DNA of 60,000 bases from Cristatella mucedo (taxonomy: Eukaryota; Bryozoa; Phylactolaemata; Cristatellidae). The notes beneath the pieces were generated by a model. The model ran no database searches. It was not told where the DNA came from and saw nothing but the letters and a program-made list of their open reading frames with translations. Positions 25,301 through 41,429 of the stretch are shown here, piece after piece. Where the stretch lies: assembly GCA_009760855.2 (NCBI GenBank), contig WPIO01000063.1:353001-413000 (forward strand). The letters run 5' to 3'. The translations under genes and the position numbers were made by a program. How positions within the stretch are numbered: the stretch's first letter is position 1; each line of letters starts with the position of its first letter.

Positions 25301-26229
25301 TGTAATGAGCTGCCACGCAATCCACATATTACGTTTTCTAGTCTGTCACCGAGGACTTTGCCTCGGAGGAGAAGGCGCTGGAAGTTGAGGTAAGCCACGT
25401 GGCTGGCGCAATTACCGATGCATTCTGTAGATGTAGAGATTTGCTGCAGCTTTGACCTCTGCCGTGTGTAACGAACGCCATATGCCTCCTGCAGCTCGTG
25501 AGATTCATAATGGCTTACTATTTCCTCCCTTACATTGGTTGTCATTTTGGGTTGCAGCCGGCACTTAGCATGTGCTCGTTAGTGGGAACTTTCCCCTTTT
25601 GCATGTTGTCGATTTTTGTTCTGCTGTCTAGGCCTCTACGAGAAGCACGGTCTCATCGAGCCACGGCGTCGCATTATGCATGGTTTAGCAGCCGCAAGCT
25701 GCTTGAGTAGAGACCGTTAGCAGTATAAACAGTCTGCGTCGAGACTGCCACTGCACGTGCAGCTGTCGAGACTGCCACTGCACGTGCAGCTGTCGAGACT
25801 GCCACTGCACGTGCAGCTGTCGAGACTGCCACTGCACGTGCAGCTGAGTAAGAAGCTTGTACTTCGAGACCTAACTGGACCTAGCTAGGGGTGCGAGAAT
25901 AAGCATGCATGCTTTGAACGGGGCAGCATGATTTCGGTCACCAGCAGTCTGCACTGTCAAATGTCACCTGAGCTTTTCTGGTCGTCGATTGTGAGGCGCG
26001 AGTTCTTCGTTGTTGTTTCTTGTTAGTCGTTTTTTGCTCGCGCTCATTTTGTTGCATTTTTCTGCAGAGATTCTTTGAGGAGCATCCGGCCCCAGCTGCA
26101 GAACGAACTGTGCGGCAGTCGTGCGAGACGATACGGCTTCGCGCGCAGGTGCTGGCCAGGGAAGGCGAACGGCTGAAGGCATTCCTCGAGTCGCGCGCCG
26201 CCGCCTCTAGAGGGAGAGCCGCAGCCTAG
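2095..26229 (+). CDS. NPEPPS: puromycin-sensitive aminopeptidase (M1 family), complete, 21 exons
   Basis: Zinc aminopeptidase, a cytosolic M1-family enzyme removing N-terminal residues from peptides. Exons: 2095-2217, 8634-8715, 9944-10017, 10145-10270, 10393-10500, 10638-10832, 10923-11019, 11142-11290, 11437-11601, 14245-14349, 14562-14717, 18576-18654, 19086-19222, 19395-19529, 20450-20669, 20823-20965, 21142-21201, 21356-21463, 21546-21698, 25342-25389, 26068-26229. Every junction is GT-AG and phases close: 2625 nt, 874 aa, close to the length of vertebrate PSA lacking its N-terminal extension. The GAMENWG exopeptidase motif is at residues 269-275, zinc motif HELAH at 305-309, third zinc ligand E328 in LNEGFAS, and the transition-state tyrosine Y391 in SYSKGAS. 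The C-terminal helical domain runs from about 450 to 870. The start ATG is the first in frame after an upstream stop at 2062. Exon 2 (divergent region) and its phase are the least certain part. Introns 1, 9, 11 and 19 are large and full of repeats. PNPO lies tail-to-tail downstream. Confidence 0.96.
2537..2558. other. GC-rich hairpin in PSA intron 1
   Basis: CCCCCTC and GAGGGGG face each other across an AAAGAGT loop, giving a 7-bp all-matched stem just after a CTTTTTAG run. It lies in intron 1 with no associated gene feature. It could be chance or part of an unrecognised repeat. Confidence 0.4.
3042..5070 (-). mobile_element. LINE family A, L2/CR1-type, reverse transcriptase pseudogene
   Basis: Minus-strand LINE inserted in PSA intron 1. 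The 3' end is at 3042 with (TAA)n and the stem-loop tail. Reverse transcriptase fragments run leftward from about 4870: LDPIPT, then [19 protein letters not shown] and FQSGFR.NHSTE (fingers/palm), a frameshift near 4360, then [11 protein letters not shown] and the catalytic [10 protein letters not shown] (about 4129-4146), followed by a C-terminal region with [15 protein letters not shown] and APKAWNSLP. The frameshift and an early switch in frame make it inactive. No endonuclease domain is seen, so the copy is 5' truncated; the upper boundary is approximate. The closest relative is the copy at 42604-43935. Confidence 0.88.
6046..6135 (-). repeat. degenerate LINE-A tail fragment
   Basis: An interrupted TAA run, then a decayed version of the tail (CTGTCAGAGAACTCAATCTG... 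AAGCGCTTTA). It is much more diverged than the copies at 3042 or 42604 and sits in PSA intron 1. Confidence 0.6.
7242..7352. repeat. TGCG/TG microsatellite
   Basis: A TGCG run passes into (TG)n with interspersed purines, about 110 bp, in PSA intron 1. Frames across it giving Cys-Val or His-Thr strings are artefacts. Confidence 0.85.
9283..9350 (-). repeat. LINE family B tail fragment
   Basis: TGTAATGTAATGTATCTCCG followed by about 45 bp closely matching 27547-27610 and, inverted, the end of the copy at 55006-55490. The pentanucleotide TAATG run is the 3' end of a second LINE family, distinct from family A, which ends in (TAA)n. Confidence 0.7.
12050..12165. repeat. degenerate minisatellite in PSA intron 9
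   Basis: Short units built on AGGACATTAGCAGGATACA and AGAAGNAGGACA recur about five times with substitutions. Frames through it are low-complexity and not coding. Confidence 0.6.
12170..12980. other. GC-rich unidentified segment inside PSA intron 9
   Basis: About 800 bp with clearly higher G+C than the surrounding intron. The longest plus frame is 114 codons (12168-12512). I recognise no family in any frame, and there are no obvious long terminal repeats or inverted termini. It could be a decayed transposon or an insert from elsewhere. It does not contribute to the aminopeptidase, whose exons 9 and 10 join perfectly across it. Confidence 0.3.
13366..13520 (-). repeat. SINE family 2, tRNA-like head
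   Basis: Read on the minus strand: a box A-like TAGCCGTGTGGTAAGAAGC, a box B-like GGTTTCGAGTC, then a GGGCAAT... ATTGCC hairpin and a body ending near GCTACATAAATGCGGCTG. It matches copies at 16434, 38585 and 42150. This is a tRNA-derived retroposon, not a functional tRNA gene, as no cloverleaf can be completed. Confidence 0.65.
15365..15480. repeat. 39-bp tandem repeat, three units
   Basis: Units start at 15365, 15404 and 15443 with GCCATGTCNTTAAG and end TCGGGTC. Units 2 and 3 are almost identical; unit 1 is more diverged. It lies in PSA intron 11. Confidence 0.9.
16356..16403. repeat. 12-bp tandem repeat, four units
   Basis: Four units of GAAGCTGCTCCA with one or two changes, immediately before a SINE family 2 copy. 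The plus frame reads as a short Ala/Pro-rich repeat and the minus frame as a Glu/Leu-rich one, but neither belongs to a gene I can see. Confidence 0.85.
16434..16625 (-). repeat. SINE family 2 copy
   Basis: On the minus strand the head shows box A-like GTGATGGCACACTAGGAAAG and box B-like GGGTTCGATTCC. A GCAGTGGGCGAT... ATCACCACTGC hairpin follows, then AGCCGTAAAGGCTCTTCTGTCG and an AT-rich (TTTA)n tail. Inserted in PSA intron 11. Confidence 0.75.
17940..18467 (+). repeat. LINE-A 3' fragment, plus orientation
   Basis: Decayed C-terminal reverse-transcriptase sequence (counterparts of [22 protein letters not shown] and WNSLP) followed by the family tail and TTATTATTATTATCATTATTA. Many frame breaks. 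It ends about 110 bp upstream of PSA exon 12. Confidence 0.75.
19299..19359. repeat. (GA)n microsatellite
   Basis: About 30 GA units with one GG interruption, ending 35 bp upstream of PSA exon 14 and so between the intron's branch region and its acceptor. Confidence 0.9.
19971..19998. other. near-perfect 28-bp palindrome in PSA intron 14
   Basis: CCATCATGGTACCATGATGG (19975-19994) is an exact 20-bp palindrome. It extends to 28 bp with a single mismatched pair. No adjacent transposon ends are visible. Confidence 0.85.
22070..22900 (-). pseudogene. Tc1-like transposase pseudogene in PSA intron 19
   Basis: Read on the minus strand, the segment near 22790-22870 encodes a Tc1-type helix-turn-helix with [18 protein letters not shown]. 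Near 22190-22300 it encodes [12 protein letters not shown], then a stop, then [10 protein letters not shown], which is the conserved Tc1 block around the last catalytic acidic residue (usual form [13 protein letters not shown]). Several frame breaks and the internal stop show it is dead. I could not fix the inverted termini, so the boundaries are approximate. Confidence 0.8.
23440..24418 (+). mobile_element. Tigger-like element, internally deleted transposase
   Basis: The left end has GGGGGTTACGATGGTTCGAC, the style of Tigger termini; the right end finishes GGGGGCTGACTG before TA. Inside, a frame around 23790-23920 resembles the start of a Tigger/pogo transposase ([20 protein letters not shown], then PEEKMRIVR). 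The frame at 23927-24148 resembles its C-terminal tail, with [18 protein letters not shown]. The whole CENP-B/DDE middle is missing, so this is a deletion derivative mobilised, if at all, in trans. It lies in PSA intron 19. Confidence 0.7.
25739..25846. repeat. 27-bp minisatellite, four identical units
   Basis: Unit TCGAGACTGCCACTGCACGT+GCAGCTG repeats four times with essentially no divergence in PSA intron 20. Each unit contains the perfect palindrome CTGCACGTGCAG with a CACGTG E-box core. The units are directly adjacent with no spacer, so this is not a CRISPR array. Confidence 0.95.
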
Positions 26230-26392
26230 CCGGCCTTTGATCGGCAGCTCTGTGCCCTGCGATCCCAAGCCTGTCATGCCTTCGTTGCGGTCCAGTCTGG
26301 AGCGCCTGGTGGCTACGCGCCGAGCGGTGCTGCGTGTTCTTGCTGGCAAAATGCGATCGTCGAATGCAGCTGCACTGAGGCATGCGAGAGCA

Positions 26393-26398
26393 AATAAA
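26393..26398 (+). promoter_or_regulatory. polyadenylation signal of the aminopeptidase gene
   Basis: AATAAA, 164 bp downstream of the PSA stop codon, inside GAGCAAATAAACTGCAG. It is the first canonical hexamer after the stop and the best candidate for the mRNA end. The G+T-rich stretch around 26425-26445 could be the downstream element. Confidence 0.65.
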
Positions 26399-26419
26399 CT
26401 GCAGTCTCACTTGCGAATG

Positions 26420-27546
26420 CGTTTTCACCCTCGGTCGGTTTGTTGCAGGACTGGCGCAGCGCTTCGTTACAGCCGAATCGCGGCACCTTCCAAGAGCGAC
26501 TTTTTGGGAATGATGCAGCACAGACACCACGGCTCTGGCCAGTCCGATTGCCGTGTGCTGTCCGCCGGATGCAGGAGGCCAGCATCTCAGCCGCTGCTCA
26601 CTTGCATCAACCGACGTCGACCTCTGTGGCATATGCCGGAATATAGGACTCAAGCCACACCGCAGCTGCATTTACAACAGAAATGCCGAGCATGTTCGCA
26701 CATATCTAGGACACCGTCGAATTAGCAGCACCCACGCTAGCGTTTCTTCCGACAGCCCCAATGCACTCATCGTGCCATGATAGTGCTGTCCTACTGATCT
26801 TACGGTCACGGCTCACCCTTAGGAGTCTCGTTCTCTGCCACGGAATACTTTTTAAACCGTTGTTCAAAAGACCCAATAATAGTAATATTAACTTTATAGT
26901 CTTGCAAAGCAGGTGCTTACTGTAAGGCTTGCGAAGTCAGTGGTCGAAAACCATTTCAAAACTGCCTAAGAGGCTGCTCGCCTTCTGAAAATGGGCTCAC
27001 CACCGACGAGTCACGCAACGGTTAGGTTCCACTAGCTCGTCACCGCCTGCCGCTCGAAGCCCGAGTTTCCCCAGCAATCTCTTATCCCTATGTAGCAGCT
27101 CCGTTCGTCGGACACTCTGCTGCGACTACGGTTTCCTCATGCGGCTGCTACTTAGGTGCTCAGATGCCATTATATTATCGACCTTCTAGCAAAGTGCAGA
27201 GACCGTTGCTACCATGGCAACTATGGCTTTGTTCTTCTGTCGGTCCGAAAGGAGGCATGACTCCGAGCCCGGCGACGACGTTTGCCGAGTAGGTCCATGG
27301 CAAAGCAGCAAAGAGCTGCGGCCAGGTGTGGCTGACCGCACGTTCGAAGGACGAGCACCGGGCAGAAGGCGGCCAGCTGCGCTAGCTGCAAGTGCTAGCG
27401 CAGGTCTCAAAAGGAAGCACGACTTGGTCGTGGCTGACGCAGAGGACCTCGTTACGACTGCTACCACGTACAAGTCAGAGTGTGCGTCCTATACACGTCT
27501 AGTTGCAAGTGAGGCAGATATGGTTCCATGCCGAGTCGCAGCAGTC
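26420..27546. other. intergenic between PSA and a LINE-B copy
   Basis: No conserved exon is recognised. A 114-codon plus frame at 27214-27558 starts in an ATG within GCTACCATGGCAAC. It is Arg/Ala-rich and matches nothing I know, so I do not call it a gene. CpG content is moderately raised at 27230-27400. Confidence 0.35.
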
Positions 27547-28290
27547 CGCACAATGTAATGTATCTCCGTCTGCAACTCTACAAAGCCATATAGACTATGT
27601 GGGCGTTATGCAGGAGAGTTTTGTATAGCACACTCACAGCCCAAGTGGCTTTCGGTACGCATTCAGTAGCCAACAGACTTCATTTCACTAGACAAAGAGA
27701 AAGTGGGAAGCATAGCAGAGTCAGGAGAGCAGTTGATAATAATAATAATAATAATGCACTTGATAAAGTGCCCTCAGAGAACTCAATCTCTCTCTAGGCG
27801 CTTTGAGGTAGTGAGTAGCATGGAAGTAACAGCTCAAGAACGCTGAAAAGGATGAGCCATAGTCGGCAGCAGGAGAGTAGTTGTCTTCTTTGCGTAAGAT
27901 TTGTGGAAGTGAGTTCCACAGTCTAAGACCTGCAGAGCTAAAACTTCTGTCGCCAACGGTATTTAGGCGGAGGAATGGAACAGCTAATTTATTGTCCATA
28001 GAGGACCTGAGGGCACGAAGACGCTGAAACTGGTGCAGCAGTTCAGCTAGGTATGGAGGGGCTAAGCCGTGGCAGGCCTTGTGGGTCAGCGTAAGAACTT
28101 TGCCCTGTATCAGCTGATCAACCGGCAGCCATCCTAAGCTCTTATAGCAAAGGAGACATGTGGTCAAACTTCTGGGACTTGAAAACTAGCCTTGCAGACA
28201 TATTCATAGCCAGCTGCAGTGGCCTAGTTGCTTTCTTTGGTAGCCCAGCCAAAAAGAAATTACAATAATCAAGCCGAGACAGAACTAAGG
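27547..28290 (-). mobile_element. LINE family B 3' fragment
   Basis: Minus strand: C-terminal reverse-transcriptase region (LGWLPVDQLIQGKVLTLTHK, then GLAPPYLAELL, VGDRSFSSAGLRLWNSLP) ending in the AATGTA tail at 27547. This family differs from family A in sequence and in its pentanucleotide tail. Its 3' part is split by a 70-bp LINE-A tail at 27736-27805. The homologous copy at 55006-55490 lacks that insert. Confidence 0.85.
27736..27805 (-). repeat. LINE-A tail-only insertion inside LINE-B
   Basis: (TAA)6 plus the stem-loop TAAAGTGCC... TAGGCGCTT, roughly 70 bp and nothing more. The flanks GGAGAGCAGTT and AGGTAGTGAGTAGCATGGAA are contiguous, on the other strand, at about 55270-55305. So this is a discrete insertion of just the LINE tail. 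Confidence 0.8.
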
Positions 28291-29153
28291 AGCTAAGTGG
28301 GTTCCATTACTACTGCCTTTCTTGCATTGTGCTCCGACAGTCGCACAAGTGGCTAGACACAAGTGCTTGAGGCTGCTGTCTCGGCCACGTCAGCACTCCT
28401 CAAGGATGTCTGTCTGACCACAGGTGCACGAGGCATCCACTCGGGGGGTCTGAGGTGAGACAGACGTTTTTCCCAAGGTCGTTGCACTCACGCACGTGCG
28501 CATGCACCAAGAAAAGGAAACGGCAGCAACAGCTAAGTCACGCTCCTCATCAAAACAAAGACAATAAGCATGCACATCACACAAACAGCTAGCACGTGCA
28601 CTGTATATTCTCAAGAAAGCCGTCATGCGTGCGTCACTACACAAAAACGAAATAAAAGAAAACGCCCTTTGAAGCCAATCAGAAAGCATTCAGCTCGGCC
28701 AGGCGCATTGGCAACTGCTGGCTACGATTGCACGAGCTACTTTGCTCAAGTGCAATTGCAGCGGCCTTTCAAAATTAAGCTGCACTATGGCAGCACGAAT
28801 GCACCGGCGTGCATGCGAAGACGTTGCTTAGGCATTGCTGTAACTTTAATAACCAACTTCAAGCACCCGAGCCTTGAATCCTCAGTCAGCTCGAAACTGC
28901 CCATGAAGTGGGACCGAGAGTGAAAGCGTGACCTCTACTCTCGGTTGCTCAGCCGAACGCCTGGCAATGCTACCGTTGCTGCTGAACTGATACTAAAGAA
29001 ACAGCAGTGGCACTCGCCAACAGTAGGGCGAGCTGCAAAGCGATGGAGATGGCTGCGCTGAGCTGGTTGCACTCGTGGCTAACACCCCTCATTTTGGATG
29101 CCGTGAGCTGGCGCCACTAGATAAAATGGCTCTGCTGCTGCTGCACATGGCCA
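28291..29153. other. region downstream of PNPO, no gene recognised
   Basis: The remaining 0.9 kb before the PNPO stop shows no conserved exon on either strand. It probably includes the PNPO 3' untranslated region on the minus strand. A frame near 28690-28850 is open but unremarkable. Confidence 0.3.
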
Positions 29154-35768
<6,615 letters not shown>

Positions 35769-37029
35769 GTCTATAACGTAGACGACACAGCCAGTAGACC
35801 CAATCTTGTCTCACCGGGCACTGTTCCTAAGCCGGACCGAGCCAATTTTTTGGAGCCATGTCAAACAGAGCAGCAGATGCTTAGTATGAGTTAAACTGCT
35901 GCTTAGCTGAAGATTCTAAAAGCTGTATGCTTATGTCATCAACAAATCACCAACTGCCGCTGAATGACGAGGATACAGTGGGCAGCACAAAGCAAGAGTA
36001 AAAAGCTACCTCCCTGCAAGCATGAACATGTCGTCACTGATCCATACTATTAGGCTGACAAATTTCGGAACTGGAGGATGTGATAGCGGTGGCTCGTCGG
36101 CAGACCATGATGGTGGCATGCTTATCTATTAGAGACCGTCGGGTGACTTTGGGATCAGAATTAGCCACGTGAGTCAGAATGCACTTTAACAAGCCAAAAA
36201 GGTAAGACCAGCAGACACAGAAGTCACGTGCATGTAAGCATTCGTGTGGGGAATGAAACTAATAATGACGATAGTAAAACGCCGGTATAGAACCCGAACA
36301 GATCTTTTGTATTCTCCTAGGCACTTTACATATGCAGTATAAGAAGCAAACACGAGTTGTAGGAATTTTTGAATGCGGTAGGTGGGTGGCAAAACATTCT
36401 TGGCTGACCAGAAAGAAGTAGTAACACTAAGTCACTAAATATGGAGCCAGGTTTGGCAATGGCTCATACAAGGCATGCATCTCAGCAGCAGCTTTTCAAA
36501 GCCGTCCACTACTCAAAAGCATATAAAAAACACGGTAAAGCAGCAAGTTCTTTTGCTGAGGGGATTTGAGTGTTTAATACCATGAACTCAAGAAAGTGTA
36601 AACAGCAGCAGCAACGAAAATATCAGAACAGCAGCATGCGCACAAGCAGCCTTTACCATGTAGAGTTAGTTAACTAGTAGAAAGAAATTCAGACACAGGG
36701 TATATACACAAAGCCCAAAACAACAACACTCTTACTTCATGAATTAAAAGAAGTCTTGCTCATAGTGTGACTAGATGTTACTAAGAAAGAGCTTCAAGAA
36801 AAGACATAAATGCTTTTTTTTCAACTGCCTATGAGCGCGCAATGCTGCCAGGGCAAGATTGACAGTAAGCAGACAGACGCTTAGGTTTATGCTGAGTTTT
36901 CACGTACTTATTCAGCTACAGAGACGCCAAATGTAGCCAAGGTAGTGAGCCAAGGTACGCAGCGACTGCTGATAGGCGATCACTTTAGGTAAAATTCAGG
37001 AAAACCAATGCTGGTGAAATGACCAGACG
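35769..37029. other. upstream of PNPO, no further gene
   Basis: This must contain the PNPO promoter and leader (minus strand). I see no TATA box or CpG island, and no other coding exon on either strand. A decayed LINE-A tail lies at about 36230-36410 (minus). Confidence 0.35.
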
Positions 37030-37100
37030 CTTGCTCAGCGCCATAAGAGAACTAAATCTCTTGCTAAGCACTTTCCATATGCTAGAGAAAAGCTGATCTG
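37030..37100 (-). repeat. degenerate LINE-A tail
   Basis: CAGCGCCATAAGAGAACTAA and ATCTCTTGCTAAGCACTTTC correspond to the family stem-loop tail. There is no TAA run left. Downstream sequence (to about 37330) has no recognisable frame. Confidence 0.55.
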
Positions 37101-38584
37101 GAAGTAGCAACGATTAAATGTTTGTCGGAGTTTGCTCGATGCGATGATTTGATTTATCAGGGTTAGTTCATTGAAGTTTACCAGGAACATGAAGCGATTG
37201 CAAAGGGATACACATCTGCGGAGACGTTCTTCCCCAAATTTACTGCTGCAGGAGCGGACGGCAGGGGCAAATTGGCGAATTAATGGTTTATGCGATCCAT
37301 AAACAGCTAAGACCGCAATGATGGCACAACAGCTGAAATTAAGCACGTTTACATACCAGTAATATTTGGCTTAGAGGGCGAAGCAGCGCCGCTAGCTTGT
37401 GAATGAAACATGGTTATGTAAGCTGTCCTGTAAAAGAGCGGTACACCGCCGGCAGTATTTCGCCTTCCAAATACACCTCTGGCTATAATCCGAAGAATTG
37501 GGGTTATCATACAAGGGTTAGAATGAAGAAAGCCTGTAGGACAGTTCATCAAAAGCAGCCGTAACTCGCGCCGGACCCGCCACGCCCCGCGAAAAACTGT
37601 TTGCGTTTGTACCAATGCAACAGCAATCCTACCGCAACAACGTCATTACATCATGACAAAGTCACATAATATTACTCAAAACTGCCGCCACTTTAAAATT
37701 GTGGCTATGAAGAAATCTAGCGCAATTAGGAAGGAGTGCGCAAGCACAGCGGTTAGATCTAACTGCCGAAGTCTGTGCGTGAATTCTCATTAGTGGTCAC
37801 CCCATTGGCCGCCATCTTTAAACCTCCGTAAATCCCAGTTTTATAACTAATGCGACTCTGAAGAGCTTCTGGTAGAGCTCTCAAAGCCTTAGGGGTGTTC
37901 GGCTTATCAAGCAATAGTAGCCTACACACATGATATCATGCAAAAAAGACAATTGAGAATCCTAAACAAACTTGGACGCCTGCGCAGGTAGGCAGCGTAC
38001 AAACTTCTGCGGAAAACGGCTAGAAAAAAGTGATCGTGCGAACCAGCAGCAGCGCGAGTAGAGATATCAACACGTCGTTAGAATGGTGCAAGTGAGTTTT
38101 TTCGACAGTTTCGCGGGTGCAGAATAAATGCTGCCGGCATTTAACAAATGTGGAGCAGCTATTAGTTCTGAGCGGGTCTTAAAACGCCAAGGGGAAGACG
38201 CAGCTGCAGAGGTTTAGATAAAAACAAATGAGTGAAACCGGGGTCGGTCTGGTGGCTTCGTGTTGAAGTAAGAGCGCGTTGTGTAGGACGGGAAGTGACT
38301 GCAGGAAAGATGCTCGCGCGAGCAGCGCCCGTTCAGAAGTCGCTGGTCTTGGCAAAGAGTCGGGTGCAGTACGAGCACAGTTATCCGTAATGCAGAATGG
38401 CTGCCGTCGTAAAAGTACCGTACAACTAACGTTATGTACCCCCTGCAGTGTAGAAGTGAGTAGCCACTAGATTTGAGCTATGCCTGACACGCCGCCTGGA
38501 GCAGCGGCTTAATTTAACGCATTCGTCGATACTCCAGATAGGTAGGGCCGACCCTAACGATTCAACGCTTTTCGCAATGTCAAA

Positions 38585-38735
38585 AATGGGGCGTAAGGGC
38601 TTCATGTCCCGAGGTTTTGGGTTCTAATCATGCGGCGGGTGATTCTTTACTGCCGCTGCATGCGGTGATGATAGCCTAAAGGCTTTTCTGTCGCTATACA
38701 AAGAGGCTGCTCAATCAGCAAGTATTTTTATTTCC
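38585..38735 (+). repeat. SINE family 2 copy, plus orientation
   Basis: Box B-like GGTTTTGGGTTCTAATC, the CGGCGGGTGATTCTTTACTG hairpin, then GATAGCCTAAAGGCTTTTCT and GTCGCTATACAAAGAGGCTG. This is the exact reverse orientation of the 16434-16625 copy. Confidence 0.75.
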
Positions 38736-39299
38736 TTGTCCGGATGTAATTAGGCCGCAAACCCAGCACTCGTAGCGGTGCTAGTCGCAGCCGATGCGTA
38801 GCAAATACAGATGGCGCTCCGAGCCTCGGAACCGCAACTAGCAACCGGTAGGTGCCGCAGCAATACACGCACTTACGCCGACAAGAGCGGAGCTCGGCAG
38901 CAACAAAGAGCAACGGTATGTCAAGGTAACGAGCCCATTATCGTACTATAAAGAAGTCTTTTTGACAGCGCCGGAGGTTACTTGCTTCTTGAGAGGGCCT
39001 TAGCTTGCAAATCATATTGTATGGCTTAAAGCCTCGAGCACCACTAAGCGCAACTGCTAAGGCACACACTTACGGCCTAGTATTTGACTTCAACTTTTAC
39101 GCTGCCTAAGCATGGATTATCATTTACCATCCGCAAACCATGATAATTCAGGAAGCGCGAATAAATAAATATTCATGCGGGAGACATAATCTAGCCTTTT
39201 AGCTCGTCAACGTTTCAGTAGTAGCTTTGAGGAACGAATCCCAATCTTTTAAAATGCCAGAATTTAATGGTATTAAATGCTATAGTGAGTATAAATTTG

Positions 39300-40575
39300 T
39301 ACCCAGGCTGGGTTCGGTTGGCTGGGACCGGACGGCTATAGTGAGGGTTAGGGTCACCGGCTAGGCCGGGGTCAGACCTATGCATTGCCGGATGTGTGGT
39401 GACGAGAGGTCAGACGAGCTCTTGGGTACGGGAAGTTGGCCAAGTAAGTCGTGGTGTTGGAGGCTCCCGGTCTCGCCGAGTTATGCACCTGGATTCGTGC
39501 AGGCGTGCTCCGGCGATGCTGCCACGCACGCAAGGCGACGAGTACCCAAGGCCCGAGCGAAGCTGGATAGCACGCTCGTTGTTGACTTGTTTTTATACCG
39601 CGTTCCCCGTGTAGCTTGTTCGTGACTCCCCCCGTGTGTTAGCGTCTTTCGGTGGAAGCTTACGACTGTGGTAGTTGTCGACTCGGACTAGCCAGCAGTT
39701 ACTCAGCCAGCCGGGTTTTGGACGGCGTACGCTCGTACTGTTGGACTCGGAGTCGGTACAACGACAGGACTGCGGAAGCCAACTGACCCCAACTAACACG
39801 TTTGTTCGCGCTTGCTGCGTCATCTTGCGCTTCCATAGTGTATAATGTATAGGATCCTCCCTGTAGACTTGTTTAGTTCCCCTGTTGTTGTTGGCGCATG
39901 CGTTATTATAAAGAGGTTTACCCTTACGACCGCTCGTCTTACCCTAGCTCGGCGGCATGGCGAGCGGCAGCGTGGCTGGAGTATGGCGGGGTTTGGTGGG
40001 AAACAGCGTCTGACCCCTGGAACCCGGTTACAAATTAAAAGATTGGCCGATTCAGAGATCTCATTTATATTGAAAAGGAACGAGAGAACCGTAGCTGCTT
40101 TCACCGCTTGTGCTGCGGACAATTAAGAATTGCCCGCTGCACGACTCTAACCCTTTATTCGGATCGGTAAGTACAAGTCGATTACCGCTGACCTAAGAGC
40201 CGGAGTAGCAATCATAGCCGAGCAGATTCTACCGCCGTCCGCATTGTCATGGAAACTAAGCACAAATTCAGGCGCTTTCTCGTAATGCCCGCTTCATGTA
40301 AAAAAATATTAACAACTAGCCGTCGGCGCGTGAACGCGTTTGGCAAAGTTTTGCTTCGACGTGAGCATCGAGACTTTGCGAAACTCACTTCTCAGGAATT
40401 GAGACTCTTTATGTGCGAGATGCTGCTCTACACAGTAGGCGGCACTGCGTCCGATTGGTTGTGCAGAATTCAAAAGGAGTTTTTAAAGCATTACGGAAAG
40501 ACGCGACGAAGTAGCAGCGTCGTGCGCACACATACTAGAGCCAGAGACAAGCTAAGAAACGTGAAGAATTGAAGC
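39300..40575 (+). other. GC-rich orphan block with two short frames
   Basis: A sharp rise in G+C and CpG compared with both flanks. A frame ending at 40126 contains, from an ATG at about 39982, MAGFGGKQRLTPGTRLQIKR followed by LADSEISFILKRNERTV. That loosely resembles the helix-turn-helix start of a DDE transposase. A second frame, 40249-40572 (107 codons), is Arg/Lys-rich and unknown to me. It could be a decayed DNA transposon or a promoter-proximal exon of an unidentified gene; I cannot decide. Confidence 0.3.
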
Positions 40576-40825
40576 TTGCAGTGCTGGGTCTCGGTGAGTA
40601 CGTTCATTCCCAGCCCTCCTAACCCTTGCCGACGGCGAGCATTCCATGGGGAGCCACCGGTGCGCACAGGTACGGCGTTTCTTCAGAGGGAGCTATCACT
40701 TTGTTTTCACATTGGAGATATGAAGAGAGCTTCGAGCTACGGGTTGCGTTCGCGCGAGGTTAACTTCCCCGAATGAACTTTTTTGAAATTGCTCATCGCT
40801 AATATGTATATGGATATATGTATAG

Positions 40826-40946
<121 letters not shown>

Positions 40947-40959
40947 TATATAAATATAT

Positions 40960-41110
40960 ATAGCACCTTAAGAGAGCTTAACCTCTATTCAGGCGCTTCA
41001 CATATGTGCCACTGGGCTCGAGCCCCCCAAGACCTCGGCCAGACCTTGGTCGGAGCGAGGTTTAGTTCTTTAAGGGCGTTATAAAAAGGACCTATTATTT
41101 TTATTATTAT
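40960..41110. repeat. SINE family 1 pair, opposed tails
   Basis: The left half carries the minus-orientation tail (TTAAGAGAGCTTAACCTCTA, GGCGCTTCACATATG) and a box B-like GGGCTCGAGCCC. The right half carries a plus-orientation tail (TTTAGTTCTTTAAGGGCGTT, ATAAAAAGGACC, then TTATTATTAT). Two copies head-to-head or an internal inversion would both explain this. Confidence 0.5.
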
Positions 41111-41429
41111 AGATAAGTGTGAAGAGGCCCTCCGAAGCGAATCTCCAAATTAGAATTTCCAAATAGGGATACCAATTTTTAAGGCAAAGCTACCGAGAGG
41201 CTGGTTTAGGCTCTTCTAAAAAAGAAGTAAAAATATTTTGGAGGAGCTAAAGAGTTTTTCGAGGCTGGTTTCAGAATACAGCATCCGAGCTTGAGCAACT
41301 TCTCGTTAGGTTGAGGTATAGCATCCTATCCAACTTCATGTCTACGACTTTGCTGATGTATTCATTCTTGCTCTGAAGATCTACCCAGTAAAAATTCATG
41401 CCAACTACAAAGTAAGTTGGAATTGCACA

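Noticed and set aside
25739-25846. CRISPR-like direct repeats
   Set aside because: Units are contiguous without spacers and the context is an animal intron.
27214-27558. 114-codon frame as a new gene
   Set aside because: No homology, no splice or polyadenylation context, and it runs into a LINE-B tail.
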